Source: Diphasiastrum complanatum
Lineage: Eukaryota > Streptophyta > Lycopodiopsida > Lycopodiales > Lycopodiaceae
Reading direction: 5' to 3'
Length of the DNA stretch: 64,000 nucleotides
Assembly (NCBI GenBank): GCA_029204225.1
Contig: CM055107.1
Location: forward strand, 509,942 to 573,941
The notes under the pieces are model-generated. The model did no database searches. It had not been told where the DNA came from and saw only the letters and a program-made list of their open reading frames with translations. The stretch's first letter is position 1; each line of letters starts with the position of its first letter. Positions 12,213 to 25,500 of the stretch are shown in pieces. The position numbers and the translations under genes are program-made.

Positions 12213-13559
12213 GACTCCTTTGAGGCGTTCCCTTGTAATTTGAAGTAAAAGAGTCATTATGGCTTTATGTCATATCGATATTGAAGGGCTCCCATATAAG
12301 CGTTGTCAAACTTTAGTAAACCATAAGACATGCCAAAAAAAAGAGGCGTTCCCCACGTGGGGAGCCATAAATGGTCCCCACTTGGAGGGAGAGAGGGAGA
12401 TAGAGAGATAGAGAGAAGTTATAGGTCCCCTCTTTTTTAAAGAGATAAAGGGTGGAGTGGGTCCTATGTGGTCCCCATCTAGTGATAGATTGAGTTTAAC
12501 TTCCCATTTTGGGTAGCATCACTCATCCTTTACATAAGTGAATGAATTTTTCAAGCAACCTTTTCATAAAAGAGGCTGTTGATGGTGAGGCTTAACAACT
12601 CTGCTATCTTTTATGGCAAGGTTCCCTAATGAGAAAGGTCACTTGGTAAAACATTGCCCCATACAGGAAAAACTTAGAGAGATATATTGTTTATACGTTT
12701 TTTTTGTGGGATTGGCTAAGCAAGTTTTCAATAGTAGGATGACCAATGGAAAGGTCACTCAAAAATCCATTTCTCCGTACATAATGTGTGTCTACTCAAA
12801 TCTAAAATGAATCAATGATCAAGATTGAGTTTGGGACCACCATTATCTAAGGCACACTTATGGGACGTCATTTTTTTTTATTGGCTGTATTTTTCATGGT
12901 GGATATCTTAATATTACTTTATCCTCATGGATAGAATTTTGAAAATACAGAGACCTCATGGATATAATATTAAAAATACATAGCCCTCATGGATGAAATC
13001 ATTGCCATGATCTTTAAATTTACGTTTGGAAATATTTTTCAGAATATAAGACACACATCGATGATGTACGATAATGCGTGTTTGTCGGCCCATGATAAGG
13101 ACATAATGGCTCCATACACACATATCCTTACAACGGGCCTCCAAACACTCATTATCTAGTTCGTAATGTGTACATGAGATTTTTTTTTTTGCCAGTTTTT
13201 CATATTGCTCCAAATGCAGAATGACAAAAAGTATGTTGATTCCGTTTTTTAGATGTCAATTTTGTTTTATAATGGTCTTGTGAAAAAAGCCTTATTGCAA
13301 CAAACTCCATCTTCCATGCTAGGACGAATCATAGTTAGGGCACTTATCCACTCATAGGTTTCCCAAGTTTGAAAATCTCTCATGGCAAGATGGATGAGGG
13401 GAATCTCTTGAGACCTGATCACTTTGAGCTCCATCAATAGCCTTTTGAGTTTCCATTGGACAATGGAAGTCGTTGAGGAGAGTGTCATCTGCCTGTCCGT
13501 GTCTCTACCCGCCGACGCCTTCCATAATACATGAAAAACTCTTTGAGACACAAAGAGAC
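12213..13559. other. No recognisable gene
   Basis: Minus-strand frames at 12956-13213 and 13267-13551 are open but match no family I know. There are purine-rich GAGAGA stretches near 12390. 11746-12142 is likewise unassigned. Confidence 0.5.
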
Positions 13560-13690
13560 ACTTATCTTATTTATGTTGGCCTTTTATCCACACGAAAAGA
13601 CAACACACACATGTTATGTTAGTACTTGAAAAATACGTCTTCAAAGACAGACATACAACCCAACCACACAATATCAACAATAACACAACC

Positions 13691-13718
13691 ACGACGACGA
13701 CGACGACGACGACGACGA
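13691..13718. repeat. (ACG)n trinucleotide microsatellite
   Basis: Nine perfect ACG units about 470 bp upstream of the phytochrome start codon. Confidence 0.9.
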
Positions 13719-13889
13719 TCCTCCTCCTTTATGCACTGCACTGCACAGCACTGCTGCTACATACTCTATATCTAAACCAGTATTACAAACAAACACACAC
13801 AGAGACACACACGCCACTATCATCGGGTTTTCATTTCGATCAGCTACTTCTAGTATTTTGGACTATTGATCCATTCATTATCTGGAGGC

Positions 13890-13982
13890 ATGGTGGATTA
13901 TGCCGCTCCTCTGCCTGCTCAACATTTTGATTTGCCAGATGCTATCATCATCGGTAGCAGCAGCAGCAAGACAAGCACTTGA
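13890..13982 (+). CDS. Possible upstream ORF in phytochrome leader (30 codons)
   Basis: ATG at 13890 and TGA at 13980-13982; the peptide starts MVDYAAPLPAQHF and ends GSSSSKTST. It lies about 200 nt before the phytochrome ATG and would sit in the 5' leader if transcription starts upstream. The composition looks protein-like, with a hydrophobic-acidic start and a serine run. Upstream ORFs can reduce translation of the main frame. Whether it is transcribed or translated is unknown; it may be a chance ORF. Confidence 0.35.
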   Translation: MVDYAAPLPAQHFDLPDAIIIGSSSSKTST

Positions 13983-14183
13983 GTTGTTTGGTTTACAGAA
14001 TTAATGGTGTTACTGGGAGAGCTTCAGGATTTGCTGCAGCTATATATGTATACTAGATAAAAGGAATATGTAATGTATGTTTGTCTTGTGGCGTTGCGGG
14101 GTGAAGGCGTAGTTTGTGTATGAGGAGTTGTTAGTTCATGATTTGGCTGTGGGCAGCGCAGGCGGATAAGAAGAGAGAGAGAG

Positions 14184-16275
14184 ATGTCATCGTCCATCAA
14201 ATTGGGCTACTCATCGGAAAGCTCTGTCAAGTTCAAGTACAGCGCAAGAGTGGCGCAGACGACAGCTGATGCGAAGCTGCATGCGGTATTTGAGGGGTCT
14301 GGTGAATGGGGAGACTCCTTTGATTACACCCAATCCATCGACGCCGTCACCAAGTCCAATAGTAATGCAGTGGATTTGATGCCTACGAATACCGTGACAG
14401 CCTATCTGCAGCGAATGCAGCGTGGCGGAGTGATACAGCCTTTGGGATGCCTGTTGGCGGTGGAGGCAGGCAGCTTTAGAGTGTTTGCATACAGCGAGAA
14501 CGCGCCCGAGATGCTGAACCTGATGCCGCAGGCTGTCCCCAGTGTAGGGCAGCATGAGCAGATTTTGGGAATGGGCACAGATGCTCGCACACTGTTCACG
14601 CCATCCAGCGTAGCTTCCTTGGAGAAGGCTGCAGCTTCCCTGGACATCAATCTTCTAAACCCTATCTCTGTGCAGTGTAAGAGGTCAGGAAAGCCGTTTT
14701 ATGCAGTAATGCACCGCATTGATGTAGGTTTAGTCATAGATTTTGAGCTAGTAGTGCGAGCTACAGACTGTTCTTCTTCTTCTTCTTCTTCTTCTTCAAT
14801 TTCAGCTGCAGGTGCTCTGCAGTCTCATAGACTTGCTGCCAAGGCCATATCCAGGCTGCAATCTCTTCCGGCAGGTGATATTGGCCACCTTTGTGATATA
14901 GTTGTGGAGGAAGTGAGGGAACTTACAGGGTATGATCGAGTTATGGCCTACAAATTTCACGAAGACGAACACGGCGAAGTGCTGGCGGAAATAAGGCGCT
15001 CAGACTTGGAGCCTTATCTAGGCCTTCACTATCCTGCAACAGACATACCTCAAGCCTCTAGATTTCTTTTCATGAAAAATAGGGTTCGGATGATATGCGA
15101 CTGCTCTGCTCCGCCAGTTAAGATAGTCCAGGATAAGGAGTTAAAGCAGCCTATTAGCCTCGCCGGTTCCACATTGCGTGCTCCGCATGGCTGTCACTCT
15201 CAGTACATGAGAAATATGGGATCCATTGCCTCCTTGGTCATGGCCGTGATTGTAAACGATAACGAACAAAATCAGAGTGTGCGCACACACAAGCAGAAAG
15301 GAAGAAAGCTGTGGGGTTTGGTAGTTTGCCATCACACTTCACCTAGGGCTGTCCCTTTTCCTTTAAGATCAGCTTGCGAATTTCTAATGCAAGTTTTTGG
15401 GTTGCAGATCAACATGGAGCTTGAGTTGGCAGCTCAGTTAAGAGAAAAACATATTCTACGTACTCAGACACTTTTGTGTGACATGCTTCTTCGAGATGCT
15501 CCTATGGGAATTGTTTCACAATCCCCAAATATAATGGACTTGGTGAAGTGTGATGGAGCTGCCTTGTGCTATGGAAAAAATATATGGTTGTTGGGGACAA
15601 CTCCCACAAAGGCTCAGATCAAAGACATTGCAGACTGGCTCTTGGAATATCACAAAGATTCAACGGGGCTCAGCACAGATAGCCTTGCCGATGCTGGGTA
15701 TCCTGCTGCCGCAACTTTGGGAGATGCAGTTTGTGGAATGGCCGCTGCAAAGATAACTCAAAAGGATTTTTTATTTTGGTTCAGATCACACACTGCGAAA
15801 GAAGTAAAATGGGGGGGGGCAAAACATGATCCAGATGACAGAGATGATGGTCGAAGGATGCATCCTCGTTCTTCATTCAAAGCATTTCTAGAAGTTGTGA
15901 AAAGGAGGAGTTTGCCTTGGGAGGATGTGGAGATGGATGCCATACACTCACTGCAACTGATCTTACGAGGCGCTTTTCAGGAAATTGAGGACTCTGATAC
16001 CAAGACATTGATTCATACTCACCTTAATGAACTTAGGCTGCAAGGAATGGACGAGCTTAGTACAGTTGCAAATGAAATGGTTCGGCTAATCGAAACAGCA
16101 ACAGCACCAATTCTCGCTGTCGATTCTAATGGTTCAATAAATGGATGGAATGCAAAAATAGCTCAATTGACTGGCTTAGCAGTTGAAGAGGCAATGGGAA
16201 GGTCTTTGGCTAACGATCTCGTGCTGGATGAATCTGTTAAGGCTGTGGAAAGACTGCTTCATCTAGCATTGCAAG
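14184..16275 (+). CDS. PHY: Phytochrome exon 1 (photosensory module and start of PAS repeats)
   Basis: Encodes residues 1-697 and the first base of codon 698: N-terminal extension, PAS, GAF, PHY and the start of the first regulatory PAS. The start is the first ATG of the frame, has a purine at -3 after a GA-rich leader, and gives the expected N-terminus. The reading frame runs 35 nt past the splice donor, so the unspliced ORF would end at a false stop at 16314-16316. Donor AAG/GTGAGT is at 16275/16276. Oddity: a (TCT)n run at 14772-14798 encodes nine serines (197-205) in the linker before GAF. A nine-G run near 15811 encodes part of the conserved WGGAKHDP and does not break the frame. Confidence 0.97.
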
Positions 16276-19200
16276 GTGAGTTTCTGTTATTGCAAGCAGG
16301 TCACTTGTGTCTGTAGATTAACTTCAGAAAAGCTTCGTCCGTACATTGTTGAAGTTTATATGCGAGTATAGGAAAGGTGTAAAGTCTCATTTCTTTAGGG
16401 TTGTATCTGGCAGGATTAAGTCTCGCTGTTTTTAAGATTTGTTGCAGGTGAAGAAGAGCAAAATGTGGAAATTAAACTTAGAACTTTTGGGCCACAGCAG
16501 GAAAAGGGTGCCGTGATTCTTATTGTCAATGCATGCTCGAGCAGAGATGTTTCGGAGAGTGTTGTTGGTGTGTGCTTTGTTGGTCAGGATGTGACGGGAC
16601 ATAAAGTGGTAATGGATAAGTTTACCCGCATTCAGGGGGATTACAAAGCCATAGTGCAAAATCCTAACCCCATAATTCCTCCAATATTTGGCTCAGACGA
16701 GTTTGGCTACTGCTCTGAATGGAATCCAGCGATGGAGAAGTTATCGGGATGGAAAAGAGAGGAGGTGGTTGGCAAAATGCTTGTGGGGGAGATTTTTGGA
16801 ATGCAACTGATGTGCTGCCCTCTTAAAGATGAAGATTCTAAGACAAAGTTTATGATTATCTTGAATAGTGCCATGAATGGGCAGGACACTGAAAATTTTT
16901 CTTTTGCATTTTTTGACCGTCAAGGACAATATGTAGAAGCGTTGCTGACTGCAACAAGGAGAACGGATGCAGGGGGGATAATAACAGGAGTATTTTGCTT
17001 TCTGCATATTGCTAGTGTTGAGTTGCAGCGTGCAATAAGCATACAAAAGATTTCAGAAAAGATGGCCAGGACAAAACTGAAGGAGTTGGCATACGTCAGG
17101 CAGGAAATAACAAACCCCTTATATGGACTGGCTTTCACTCGGACGTTATTGGAAAAGACTGTTTTGTCAGAAGTTCAGAAGCAATTTGTGGAGACTAGTG
17201 CTATGTGTGAGAGACAGTTGAGAAAGGTGCTCGATGACATTGATTTGGAGAGCATAGAGGATGGGTAAGTTTCAGTTTGATGCATTTCCTCATCTAACAG
17301 CTGTTAGTTTGCTGTATTGCAGTTTTACTTGTGTGCTTTGCAGGTGGAAAATGTTGTTGTATGCAAAGAATTGATGTCATGTGCTACATGTAATTAGCCC
17401 ATGAGCTTACTAATGAATTGCCAAATATGGCCATGGAGCTGAAGTAGACTAAAATTAGTCATTAGGACAGTTAATAAGGTGGCTCGAACAACCTCGCTAT
17501 ATTTGCAAATAGCGGACTTGTAATAATGGTTTTAAGGCCCAAATTAGCCAAATAAGGCCTCAAACTTGTAGTAGAAGCACAAATGACCACTATAAATAGC
17601 TGAGGTCGTGCTAAATTTGGAGGCTATTGATCATTTTGTAATTTTGAGTTTCAAGAGATCTTGGAGCTTCTCTTGGAGAGCTTTCTTGATGAAGAAAGTG
17701 GTTCATGTGCGTAAAATCACATGAGAGCTATGATCATGCTCTAGAATCAGGCCCTATCCTGTGAATGATCAATAATCATGAATAATGATACCTTACTTTG
17801 CCTAACTTGGTGAAGTTTTGCTACTTTTAGCTATCGTCTTGATTTTTGACTAGTTTTCTTGATTTCTTGTATTTCCATTGTAATTTGATGTTTATGAATG
17901 GATTAGATGTTTGAATGCTAAGATTGGCACATGACAATTTTGGTATTAGAGCATTAGATCCTTTTCTCATCAGATTTGGTGGATTTTGTTGAATTTGGTA
18001 GAGTTTCTTGTTCTAGTTTTCTTGATTTTTCAATTTCCAGCAAGTTTTGACTCAATTTTTGACCATTTAATTTTCATTTTTTGTGTGATTTCTTATTGTA
18101 GATTAGTAGATCTTTTGTTTAGCTTCTTGGAGGTACTGAGATTTTTTGATTTGGAGCTATAATGACCAAGTTATGGCCATTTTAGTGTTTTCATTCCAAT
18201 TTTAGTTAGTGACAGTTTTTGCAGTATGTTTTTCTCCATTTTTGGCTGTACTTTTGGTAGAATTTTATGGCTGTATTTCTATAGGATTGTAGATCTCACT
18301 CTTAGCTTGAATCTGAGCCAATTTGCAGCCAATTTGGTTGAAAATTGAGGGAGATATGGCAATTCTTGTGAAGGAGGTATTAAACTAAATTTTTTGTAGG
18401 ATTTTGGGAGAGAAGCACTTCAATTCTTCATTCTTGAAGTTTTGCTTCCTTGTAAATCTTTTTTCCATTTCTTCATTTTGAAGTTTTTGCCAACTCATTT
18501 TAATTTTTTTGACCTAATCTTACCTACCTCAACCCTAACCCTAACTACCATTTAAAAGCCCTAACCCTAACTACCATTTAAAAGATTAAAAAACAATAAA
18601 ACAACCTGTTCTCCACGCACCCGGCGCCCTCCTCTCTCCTGGCTTACTACGGCTACTCCTCTCTCCTCACGCCCTACCTCGCACCTCTTTCTCTGATGTC
18701 ATCGAGCATGGAATGCACCATAGCTTCAAGGCCTCTTGTGCCGTCTTCAATGACTATCATCTCTAGATCGAGGAGGGAATCAAGCGGAGATTCTAGTTTG
18801 TTACTGCGTATCAGTAAGCTCGATTTAGCACAAGAATCTTCTAATATGTACGCATTTTCTGTGCTAGCAAAAATTTTGAGTCCAGAACCGGAAACAATAT
18901 TCTTTTTTTCAGCAGAGTCACCGCGTGCGACTATAGAAGTTTCCTGATGTACAACGGCACTCACAAACCAATCATTATCTGATCTGATGGATGCCTTGTC
19001 CGTAGCAATGCCAACCATTCTTGAATTCACACCCGGAATCTGATGAAAAACCGCCCCCAAACAAACTATCACGAAGAGCAAGCAATCAAGAAACACACAG
19101 GCAAATACAACACCCGTAAGCAGTTTCATCATTAAATTTCTGCTCAGCTCCAAAGACGCCTGCAGACGGTTAATCCTCAAAGTGATTGAATCCTCCATTT

Positions 19201-19449
19201 GAAGTCATCATATAACTGCATAATTCACGAAATCCCCCCCCCCCCCTTTCTCTCGGTCCACATTTCACCATCCTTCCTCACGCCAAGCCTCACGCCTCCG
19301 TTCCGGCTCGGTCCAGTTCTCTTCCAATTGCTCTCCATTCGGTTGAGATCCCTCTCTCTCTCTACGAATCGGTTGAGATGCCTCTCTCTCTACCCTTCTC
19401 TCTCTATTGGTTGAGATGTGTCTCTCTCTACCCTTCCCTGTGTCGGGTG

Positions 19450-19526
<77 letters not shown>

Positions 19527-22500
19527 ATGGCTCCACGCGGATCTGGATCTGCTCCTCCTGTCTCTCGTGCCATCTCCTCACTCCCTCCACGTCGGACCAC
19601 CCGCTCCCCCCTCGCTATTGTCTCCTCCCCCTCCCTCGCTGATATCGCTACTGACTCCTCCCCCTCCCTCGCTGAAATCGCTCTTGTCTCCTCCCCCTCC
19701 CTCGCTTGAAACATCCCCTCCCTCGCTGGAAACAACAGTTCCTCCATCGCTAATGGAGACAGCTGCTCCATCGCTGCTGGAAACAGCCCCCCCCCGTCTT
19801 TGCAGACACTAATACCTCCCCCATCGCTGCCCCCTCGCTGTCCTCAGACCTGCCATCGCTGCCTACAGATGGTGTGGCACCTTCTTCTTCCTCCTCTTCT
19901 TCTTCCCCACTCTCACTCTCTTCTTTATCCTCTGTGGTTCCTCCCTCTCTTTCATCTTCTTCTTCTTCTGCATCTTCCTCATCTCCATCAATCTCCCACC
20001 CTATTGCTCTGACCACTCCTACAGGCCTTCTTCCTATCCCTATTCCTCAAGAACCCACAGCTTCCCCATCTGCGGTACCCATCCCATACACTCCCTCCAA
20101 ATCAACGGAACTATTCTCTTCCTGGGAAGCTGACCAAATGAAAGCCGATTTCCAGCTTTTGAAACATGAACTATCACAACTGAAAGGAATAGTGGTCTCC
20201 TTACTCAAAGAAGAAAATGTGTTGCAGTCGAAAGTCGCTTCATTAGAGCAGGTGATCAACACTAAGCAGGTTGTAGCATCGGAATCAACCACCACCAAGA
20301 TAAAGGAGCTTGAGAATAAAATAGAGCAGCATAAAGATTCATGGGCAGCAGTCTTGCAGAAAGGCACCAAACCTAGCGCCAAACATGAGCTTACTTTGGT
20401 CAGGATATTGGCTTGGATAGAAAGGCACCTCTAGAATCTGTCCGCCCAATATTGGCTTGGATAGAGATCTTTTTATTGCAGCATGTTACTTTCCACCAGA
20501 GTCCTCGTCTTTTGCTGAGGGTATTGGATCTCCATATCAGGACCTCTCACCAGATATTATCAGATTTTTAGAGCGGGGGCATATTCTCCTCACAGGGGAT
20601 TTTAATGCCCGGACATTTTCACGACAGACAGAGTTCTTTGACACCACTGATCAGCTACGTGTTCGTGCCTTGGACAGTGATATGCTTGGAGTCACCAGGA
20701 CCTCCGCGGATAGTTTTGGACCTACTACTTCATATGGTGAGCACTTATTGCAGTTTGGAGAGGCACATGAGCTAGCCATTTATAATGGCTTACCCTGTTG
20801 GCCACACTCAGACAGTTACACATGCCACCCTCACAGTGGAGGACATAGTGTCGTTGACTATCTCATGGGGTCACCATCCTTTGTACCCACAGTTTCTGAC
20901 TTCCACATCTTCCCCACCACCCTTTCTGATCACTCATTTCTCTCCTTCGATATCGGCCACCTCCCACCCACTCACCCATCTACACTACCCACGCTTACCC
21001 GAGCACCCACGTACACATTTGATCCCACTTACATGCCGCTATACCGACAGTCCTTAGCTGCACTTTTACACTCCTTTCCTCATGATAGTCCAGTCGACAC
21101 CCAGGCGGATTTCCTCACCACCTCTCTCCACACGGCCGCATCATTACCCACAAAACCCCACCCCAGAAAGACCCGACGCACACCTCGAACACTACACCCT
21201 CCTTGGTATGATACTGAGTGCCGCTCTCTCCATCAGTCAATAACCCACTCACGCATCCATGCCCCACATCTGCTTCGATCTTCATGACGTTCCTACCGTC
21301 GTGCTCTCCGCCGTAAGAAATGCTAAGGGAAACGTCTCATTGACCTTCTTTTCAGCTCTTCTTCGGGCGCTTTCTGGCGCGAGTTCATTCCTCGCTCTCC
21401 ACCACCTCTCTTGGAAGACCTCCGCATATGGACTGATTATGCTACTAGCCTGTACACGGTTCCTACCGACTCACCTATCGCCATATCTACACGGCCACTT
21501 GCGTTCTCCTTTTTCACATCTGACATGGTGCTTGCGGCCAGTGAAGCAAGAGGAGAAGAGAGAAACTGGTGATCTAACCCAACATGTCGACGGGAGAATC
21601 CCCACCTCCTTATATAGAGAGTAGAGTCCTGTGCATGTAACCATGCAATCTCCATGCAGGTCAACTATAAATAGATCACATCTCTTCATGTAGTCCTCCT
21701 GCCTATATCCGTCACACAGACATGCAATACTCCATATGTCTCAATTAGAGTGTCTGGGTCCTCTCAAGGTTATTAGTCACAAACTGGCCTTGACATGGAA
21801 TTAAATCATGGCATGACCAACAATCTCAAGTACTGGAGGGTCGGTCTACCATATTAGGACCATTCCAAGTCCTTAACCGAATATGGCCATAACAATACTG
21901 CACCAACCACGGTGTATACGGCCTCAATATCAATGAAACAGCAACAGTACCAAGTGAAGAGAACCAGTGTGCACCAAAAATAATGTCATAGCGCTCCAGA
22001 GGAATGATGTAGAAATCTGCCTGACCAGTGGAGAACTGCACATCCTGTCTGTGTGGATCTGCATAATGCCTGGCTCGATCCTGGGATTGCCTAATGCTAC
22101 GCTTAGCATGTTCTATCATCTGGTTTAGGTCTTCTAAAAAGTTTCTGGCTACTTCAACTTTTTCCTGTTTAAACCCTACAGTTGTGGGTGAGCATGGCTG
22201 AAAACCGTACATCAACATAAATGGGCTGTATCCCATAGCTAAATGTTTGGTACTGTTATAAGCAAACTCTAATATCGAGAGATACCCCTCCCAATTAGTC
22301 TGCTTTTTGCTGACGTATGCACGAAGCATATCCTCCAGCACCCGATTTATTCTTTCTGTTAACTATATGCAAAAGTAGGAAGATGATTCCAGAAATTACA
22401 TGCTGAGGATTAAAGTTTGCTTTACTCAAATCCTCCAGTAAATTTGCATGTTTAAGAACACGGATTGGGAGAATCATATGCTATTTCTTTAATTTTGAGC

Positions 22501-25500
22501 AGAGCCTAAATATTAAAACAGTTCTGATCATTCTTCCAATTCCCTGTAAAAGCAGTATGATGTGTATATCCTGCTGATGGTGGGATCAGAATCATATGTT
22601 TGGAATAAAAGTATGAACTCTTCTCTTGAAAGTTTTTGGATGAGAATAGCTTGAGACAGCTGGTTTCTGCCTGCTCAGAATCGGATTTGAGAACAACCTG
22701 GTACTTACCTGCCTGTTTCAGACCTAGAACTGTTGCGAAGGAGCAATGAGTTCTGATTTTTTTTAGAAAACTGAGTGTCGGTTGCAGCTTTTTGGTACCC
22801 TGAAGTGGTTGTCAGTAGGAACCGCTTACTTCCCAAGGGTGATTGGTAATGAGAGCAGTTATACTGGTTACTGCTCAGAAAAAGGATAACTTATGTGATT
22901 CCTAGCAGTAGAGACAGCCGTTGAAAGGAAGGCGTGACTTCTTTCCTTCGCTGAGTATGAATAGTGATTGTGATTGCTCGATGCAGGCTACCATCGCCTC
23001 TTTCTGGTGATCTTACTAAGGTCAAAGAATAGAAGTGAGGCTGTGAATGATGTGAAAGCCTATTTGGAGCAATAAAACTGATCGTTAGGCAGAATCAAAG
23101 AAGTTGCTCACTTGTTGGCTTCACAGTATTTGTTGATGGAAATCTGTTCTACAAGCCGTGAGGGAAGGTGGCGCACGATCCAATCTCCTGATTGCGCCTA
23201 TCCCTGCTCTCTCTCCTCTCGTTTGTGATGGTCGAGCTGGTTAAGGGGAAGGAGGGGCTTGAGCAACCTGCCTTAGGGAAGAGCCAGACCAGCCATCGCG
23301 GCTGTAGCTGCCATGGGGATTGAACTTCAACCTTTTGGGAGGTGAAACCCTTAGGGTTAATTGCATCATGGTAGAAAGTTTTATAAGTCAAGGGTGGCCT
23401 TGCGTGGAATTTTTAGTAATCGGAAATCTCCGACCTTTGATTATTATGCATGCGAAGGGAGCTTGGGAGTTGTAATAGGCATTACGACATCAGCTACTCT
23501 TCTAGTACAACATAAAAAAATAATTAGGTCTAGCAAGGATAACCACAAGAAAAATCTATTTGTTGAATTCTCGAGGGTGACGATATAAGTTTTGCTATCT
23601 TAACAGAACGTCTATGATTTTGGTTCATAGATTTAGGATTGACAGTGAGATGATCGTTCCTCATGGGCTACCTTTTTTGCAAGACGGTACCCGGTTCAAG
23701 AAAATTTAATTTTTCTAGTACTGTGCTTGAAGATGACTAAACTTTGGAAGCATTTGTTCTCCCCAGATTACAAGTTAAAAATGAATGTTTTCTTTTTTTG
23801 TTGAGTTTCAAGTTGATTACAATTTGAGATCGGTTTACTTGCCTGGTATATTTCTAATTGATGCTAATCATTGGAGGTGGGTCAAGTGAACGTTTGTGCA
23901 AAATGCTCGTCCAAATTGAGATCAAAACCATTAAACAATATGAAAGGTCTAATTAAATGAGTGATGACAGAACTCTTTATCCGATCAATGGAATCTTGTT
24001 GGATACAGTTTAAGAGTTCTGAAATCCTATAGGTAGGATTTTCATTCATGCAATTTCATATTTTGGATTTGGATAATTTTTATCAATATTGATGGAGTAA
24101 TGCCAGACCAGTCAATAAAAAAGGAAAACAGTCCAATGCTATTGGAAGAACGTAATAATAGGAAAAACAAAATAATTTTGAATTCATTTCCAGTTAATTC
24201 CTATGGTGAATTATATTCAAAAGATCAGACTAGTAGTGTTTTTACTAGTAGTTGATCGGTAATTCAACCCATGTATAGGATAGAAATGAAATTGTTTCAA
24301 ATTTTTTCCTACAGTAATTAATTTTAAACATTTACAAATGTCGTAACGTCTTCTTAGTACCTTAGCTGAAATAGATTTTCAGAAAACTGAAAATTCTAAT
24401 GAGGGAAGAAGAGTGGACATCAGAGGTAGTAAGTGTGATCGGGAAATGTATTTCGCAATTAGGATTTTGATAATCTCAGTCAACAATTGCTTAATACCAG
24501 TTATTAATTTTCTAGATAGAATTCATTTAGTTGAATTCATAGCTTATATCTTTGTAACCATTGAGTTATCCGTAGTTTTGGGTGTCAGTTGTGATTTTAG
24601 AAGTAGAGTTTGATACATGGATTACATGGGATCTGTTCGTTGACAGAAGCTTGTCCCTAGATTTGATGCATCAGTAGGGGATTTGAAGCTTATTTGTTAA
24701 CCAGAAAAGATCTGGATGTAATATTGAACCATGTTAATTCTTCTGTCTAAGTCACATAATCAGATGTGGATTTTGGGTATCCATCTGATAGGCATGCCAG
24801 TCATCCAAATAAAAGGATTCTCCAGTGCTTGGAAACAAGAGATAATTTCCTATAAGTGAATGTAGGACAGCTAAATGATTAATGGATCTCTAGAATATCA
24901 GATATGGCGGTTAAGGGTTTTTTGGAAGGATAAACTGATGGTATGGGACATCAGTAATTTTGGAAAGAAAATTCTAGGACTGTAAAGATCTGATGATCAA
25001 TGGTGTGTTTAGTACCTGGTCGCGATATGGGAAAGAAGAAAACCATTCGATCAAATGTGGGGTATTTTGGGAAATTTCGAGGTTTAATCTAGATCCCAAT
25101 GTGGTATCTCATTATTTACAAAATCAGAGGCCCTCAAATCTATTTCTCGCTTTCTTAATTAATCCTTTACTTCTTAGTAATTTCTCAAATATAGGATATC
25201 AAACTGATTTATATGATTCTTTCCAGCATGAAGTTATTCTTTTGAAAGACTGTTATGTCATATAAATTACTACTTGTGTGAATAGACTTGGAATTCAGAT
25301 AAATTCTAAGGTTAAAATGTTTCAATTTATTAAACCATGGAATATCTCTGTTGCATAAATGGATTTCGATGGAATAGTAGTTTCTATCACTCACAGTGAA
25401 AATATTTGAAGGAGAAGTCCTGTGTGTAATAGGGTGAATCCTTTAGTGGAAGCACTTATTACTGACTTTTCTTGGATTTAGATATTTTCATATATCATTA

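Larger units (their letters stand above)
13560..14183 (+). promoter_or_regulatory. Phytochrome promoter / 5' leader region
   Basis: 624 bp between repeat-like DNA and the start codon. It holds a trinucleotide run (ACG)n at 13691-13718, a C/A-rich stretch, an upstream ORF at 13890-13982, and a GA-rich tract directly before the ATG. No TATA box is convincing; CTCTATATCTA near 13768 is a weak candidate. The transcription start is not determinable from sequence, and a leader intron cannot be excluded. Confidence 0.5.
19247..21540 (+). mobile_element. Truncated non-LTR retrotransposon (LINE)
   Basis: The + strand carries a CT-rich leader, an ORF1-like part and an APE-type endonuclease. It stops abruptly at 21540, where an LTR-family sequence begins, so all of the reverse transcriptase is missing. 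The 5' part of the endonuclease is also missing. Confidence 0.65.

Noticed and set aside
12613-12810. Possible gag zinc-knuckle (GHLVKHCP)
   Set aside because: Only half of a knuckle, no CxxC before it and no adjacent gag or protease.
14211-15943. Minus-strand frames opposite phytochrome exon 1
   Set aside because: Shadows of the strongly conserved sense coding sequence.
16273-16316. Exon 1 frame running on to a stop, suggesting a truncated phytochrome
   Set aside because: A canonical GTGAGT donor at 16276 and exact continuation of the family sequence at 16448 show it is intron read-through.
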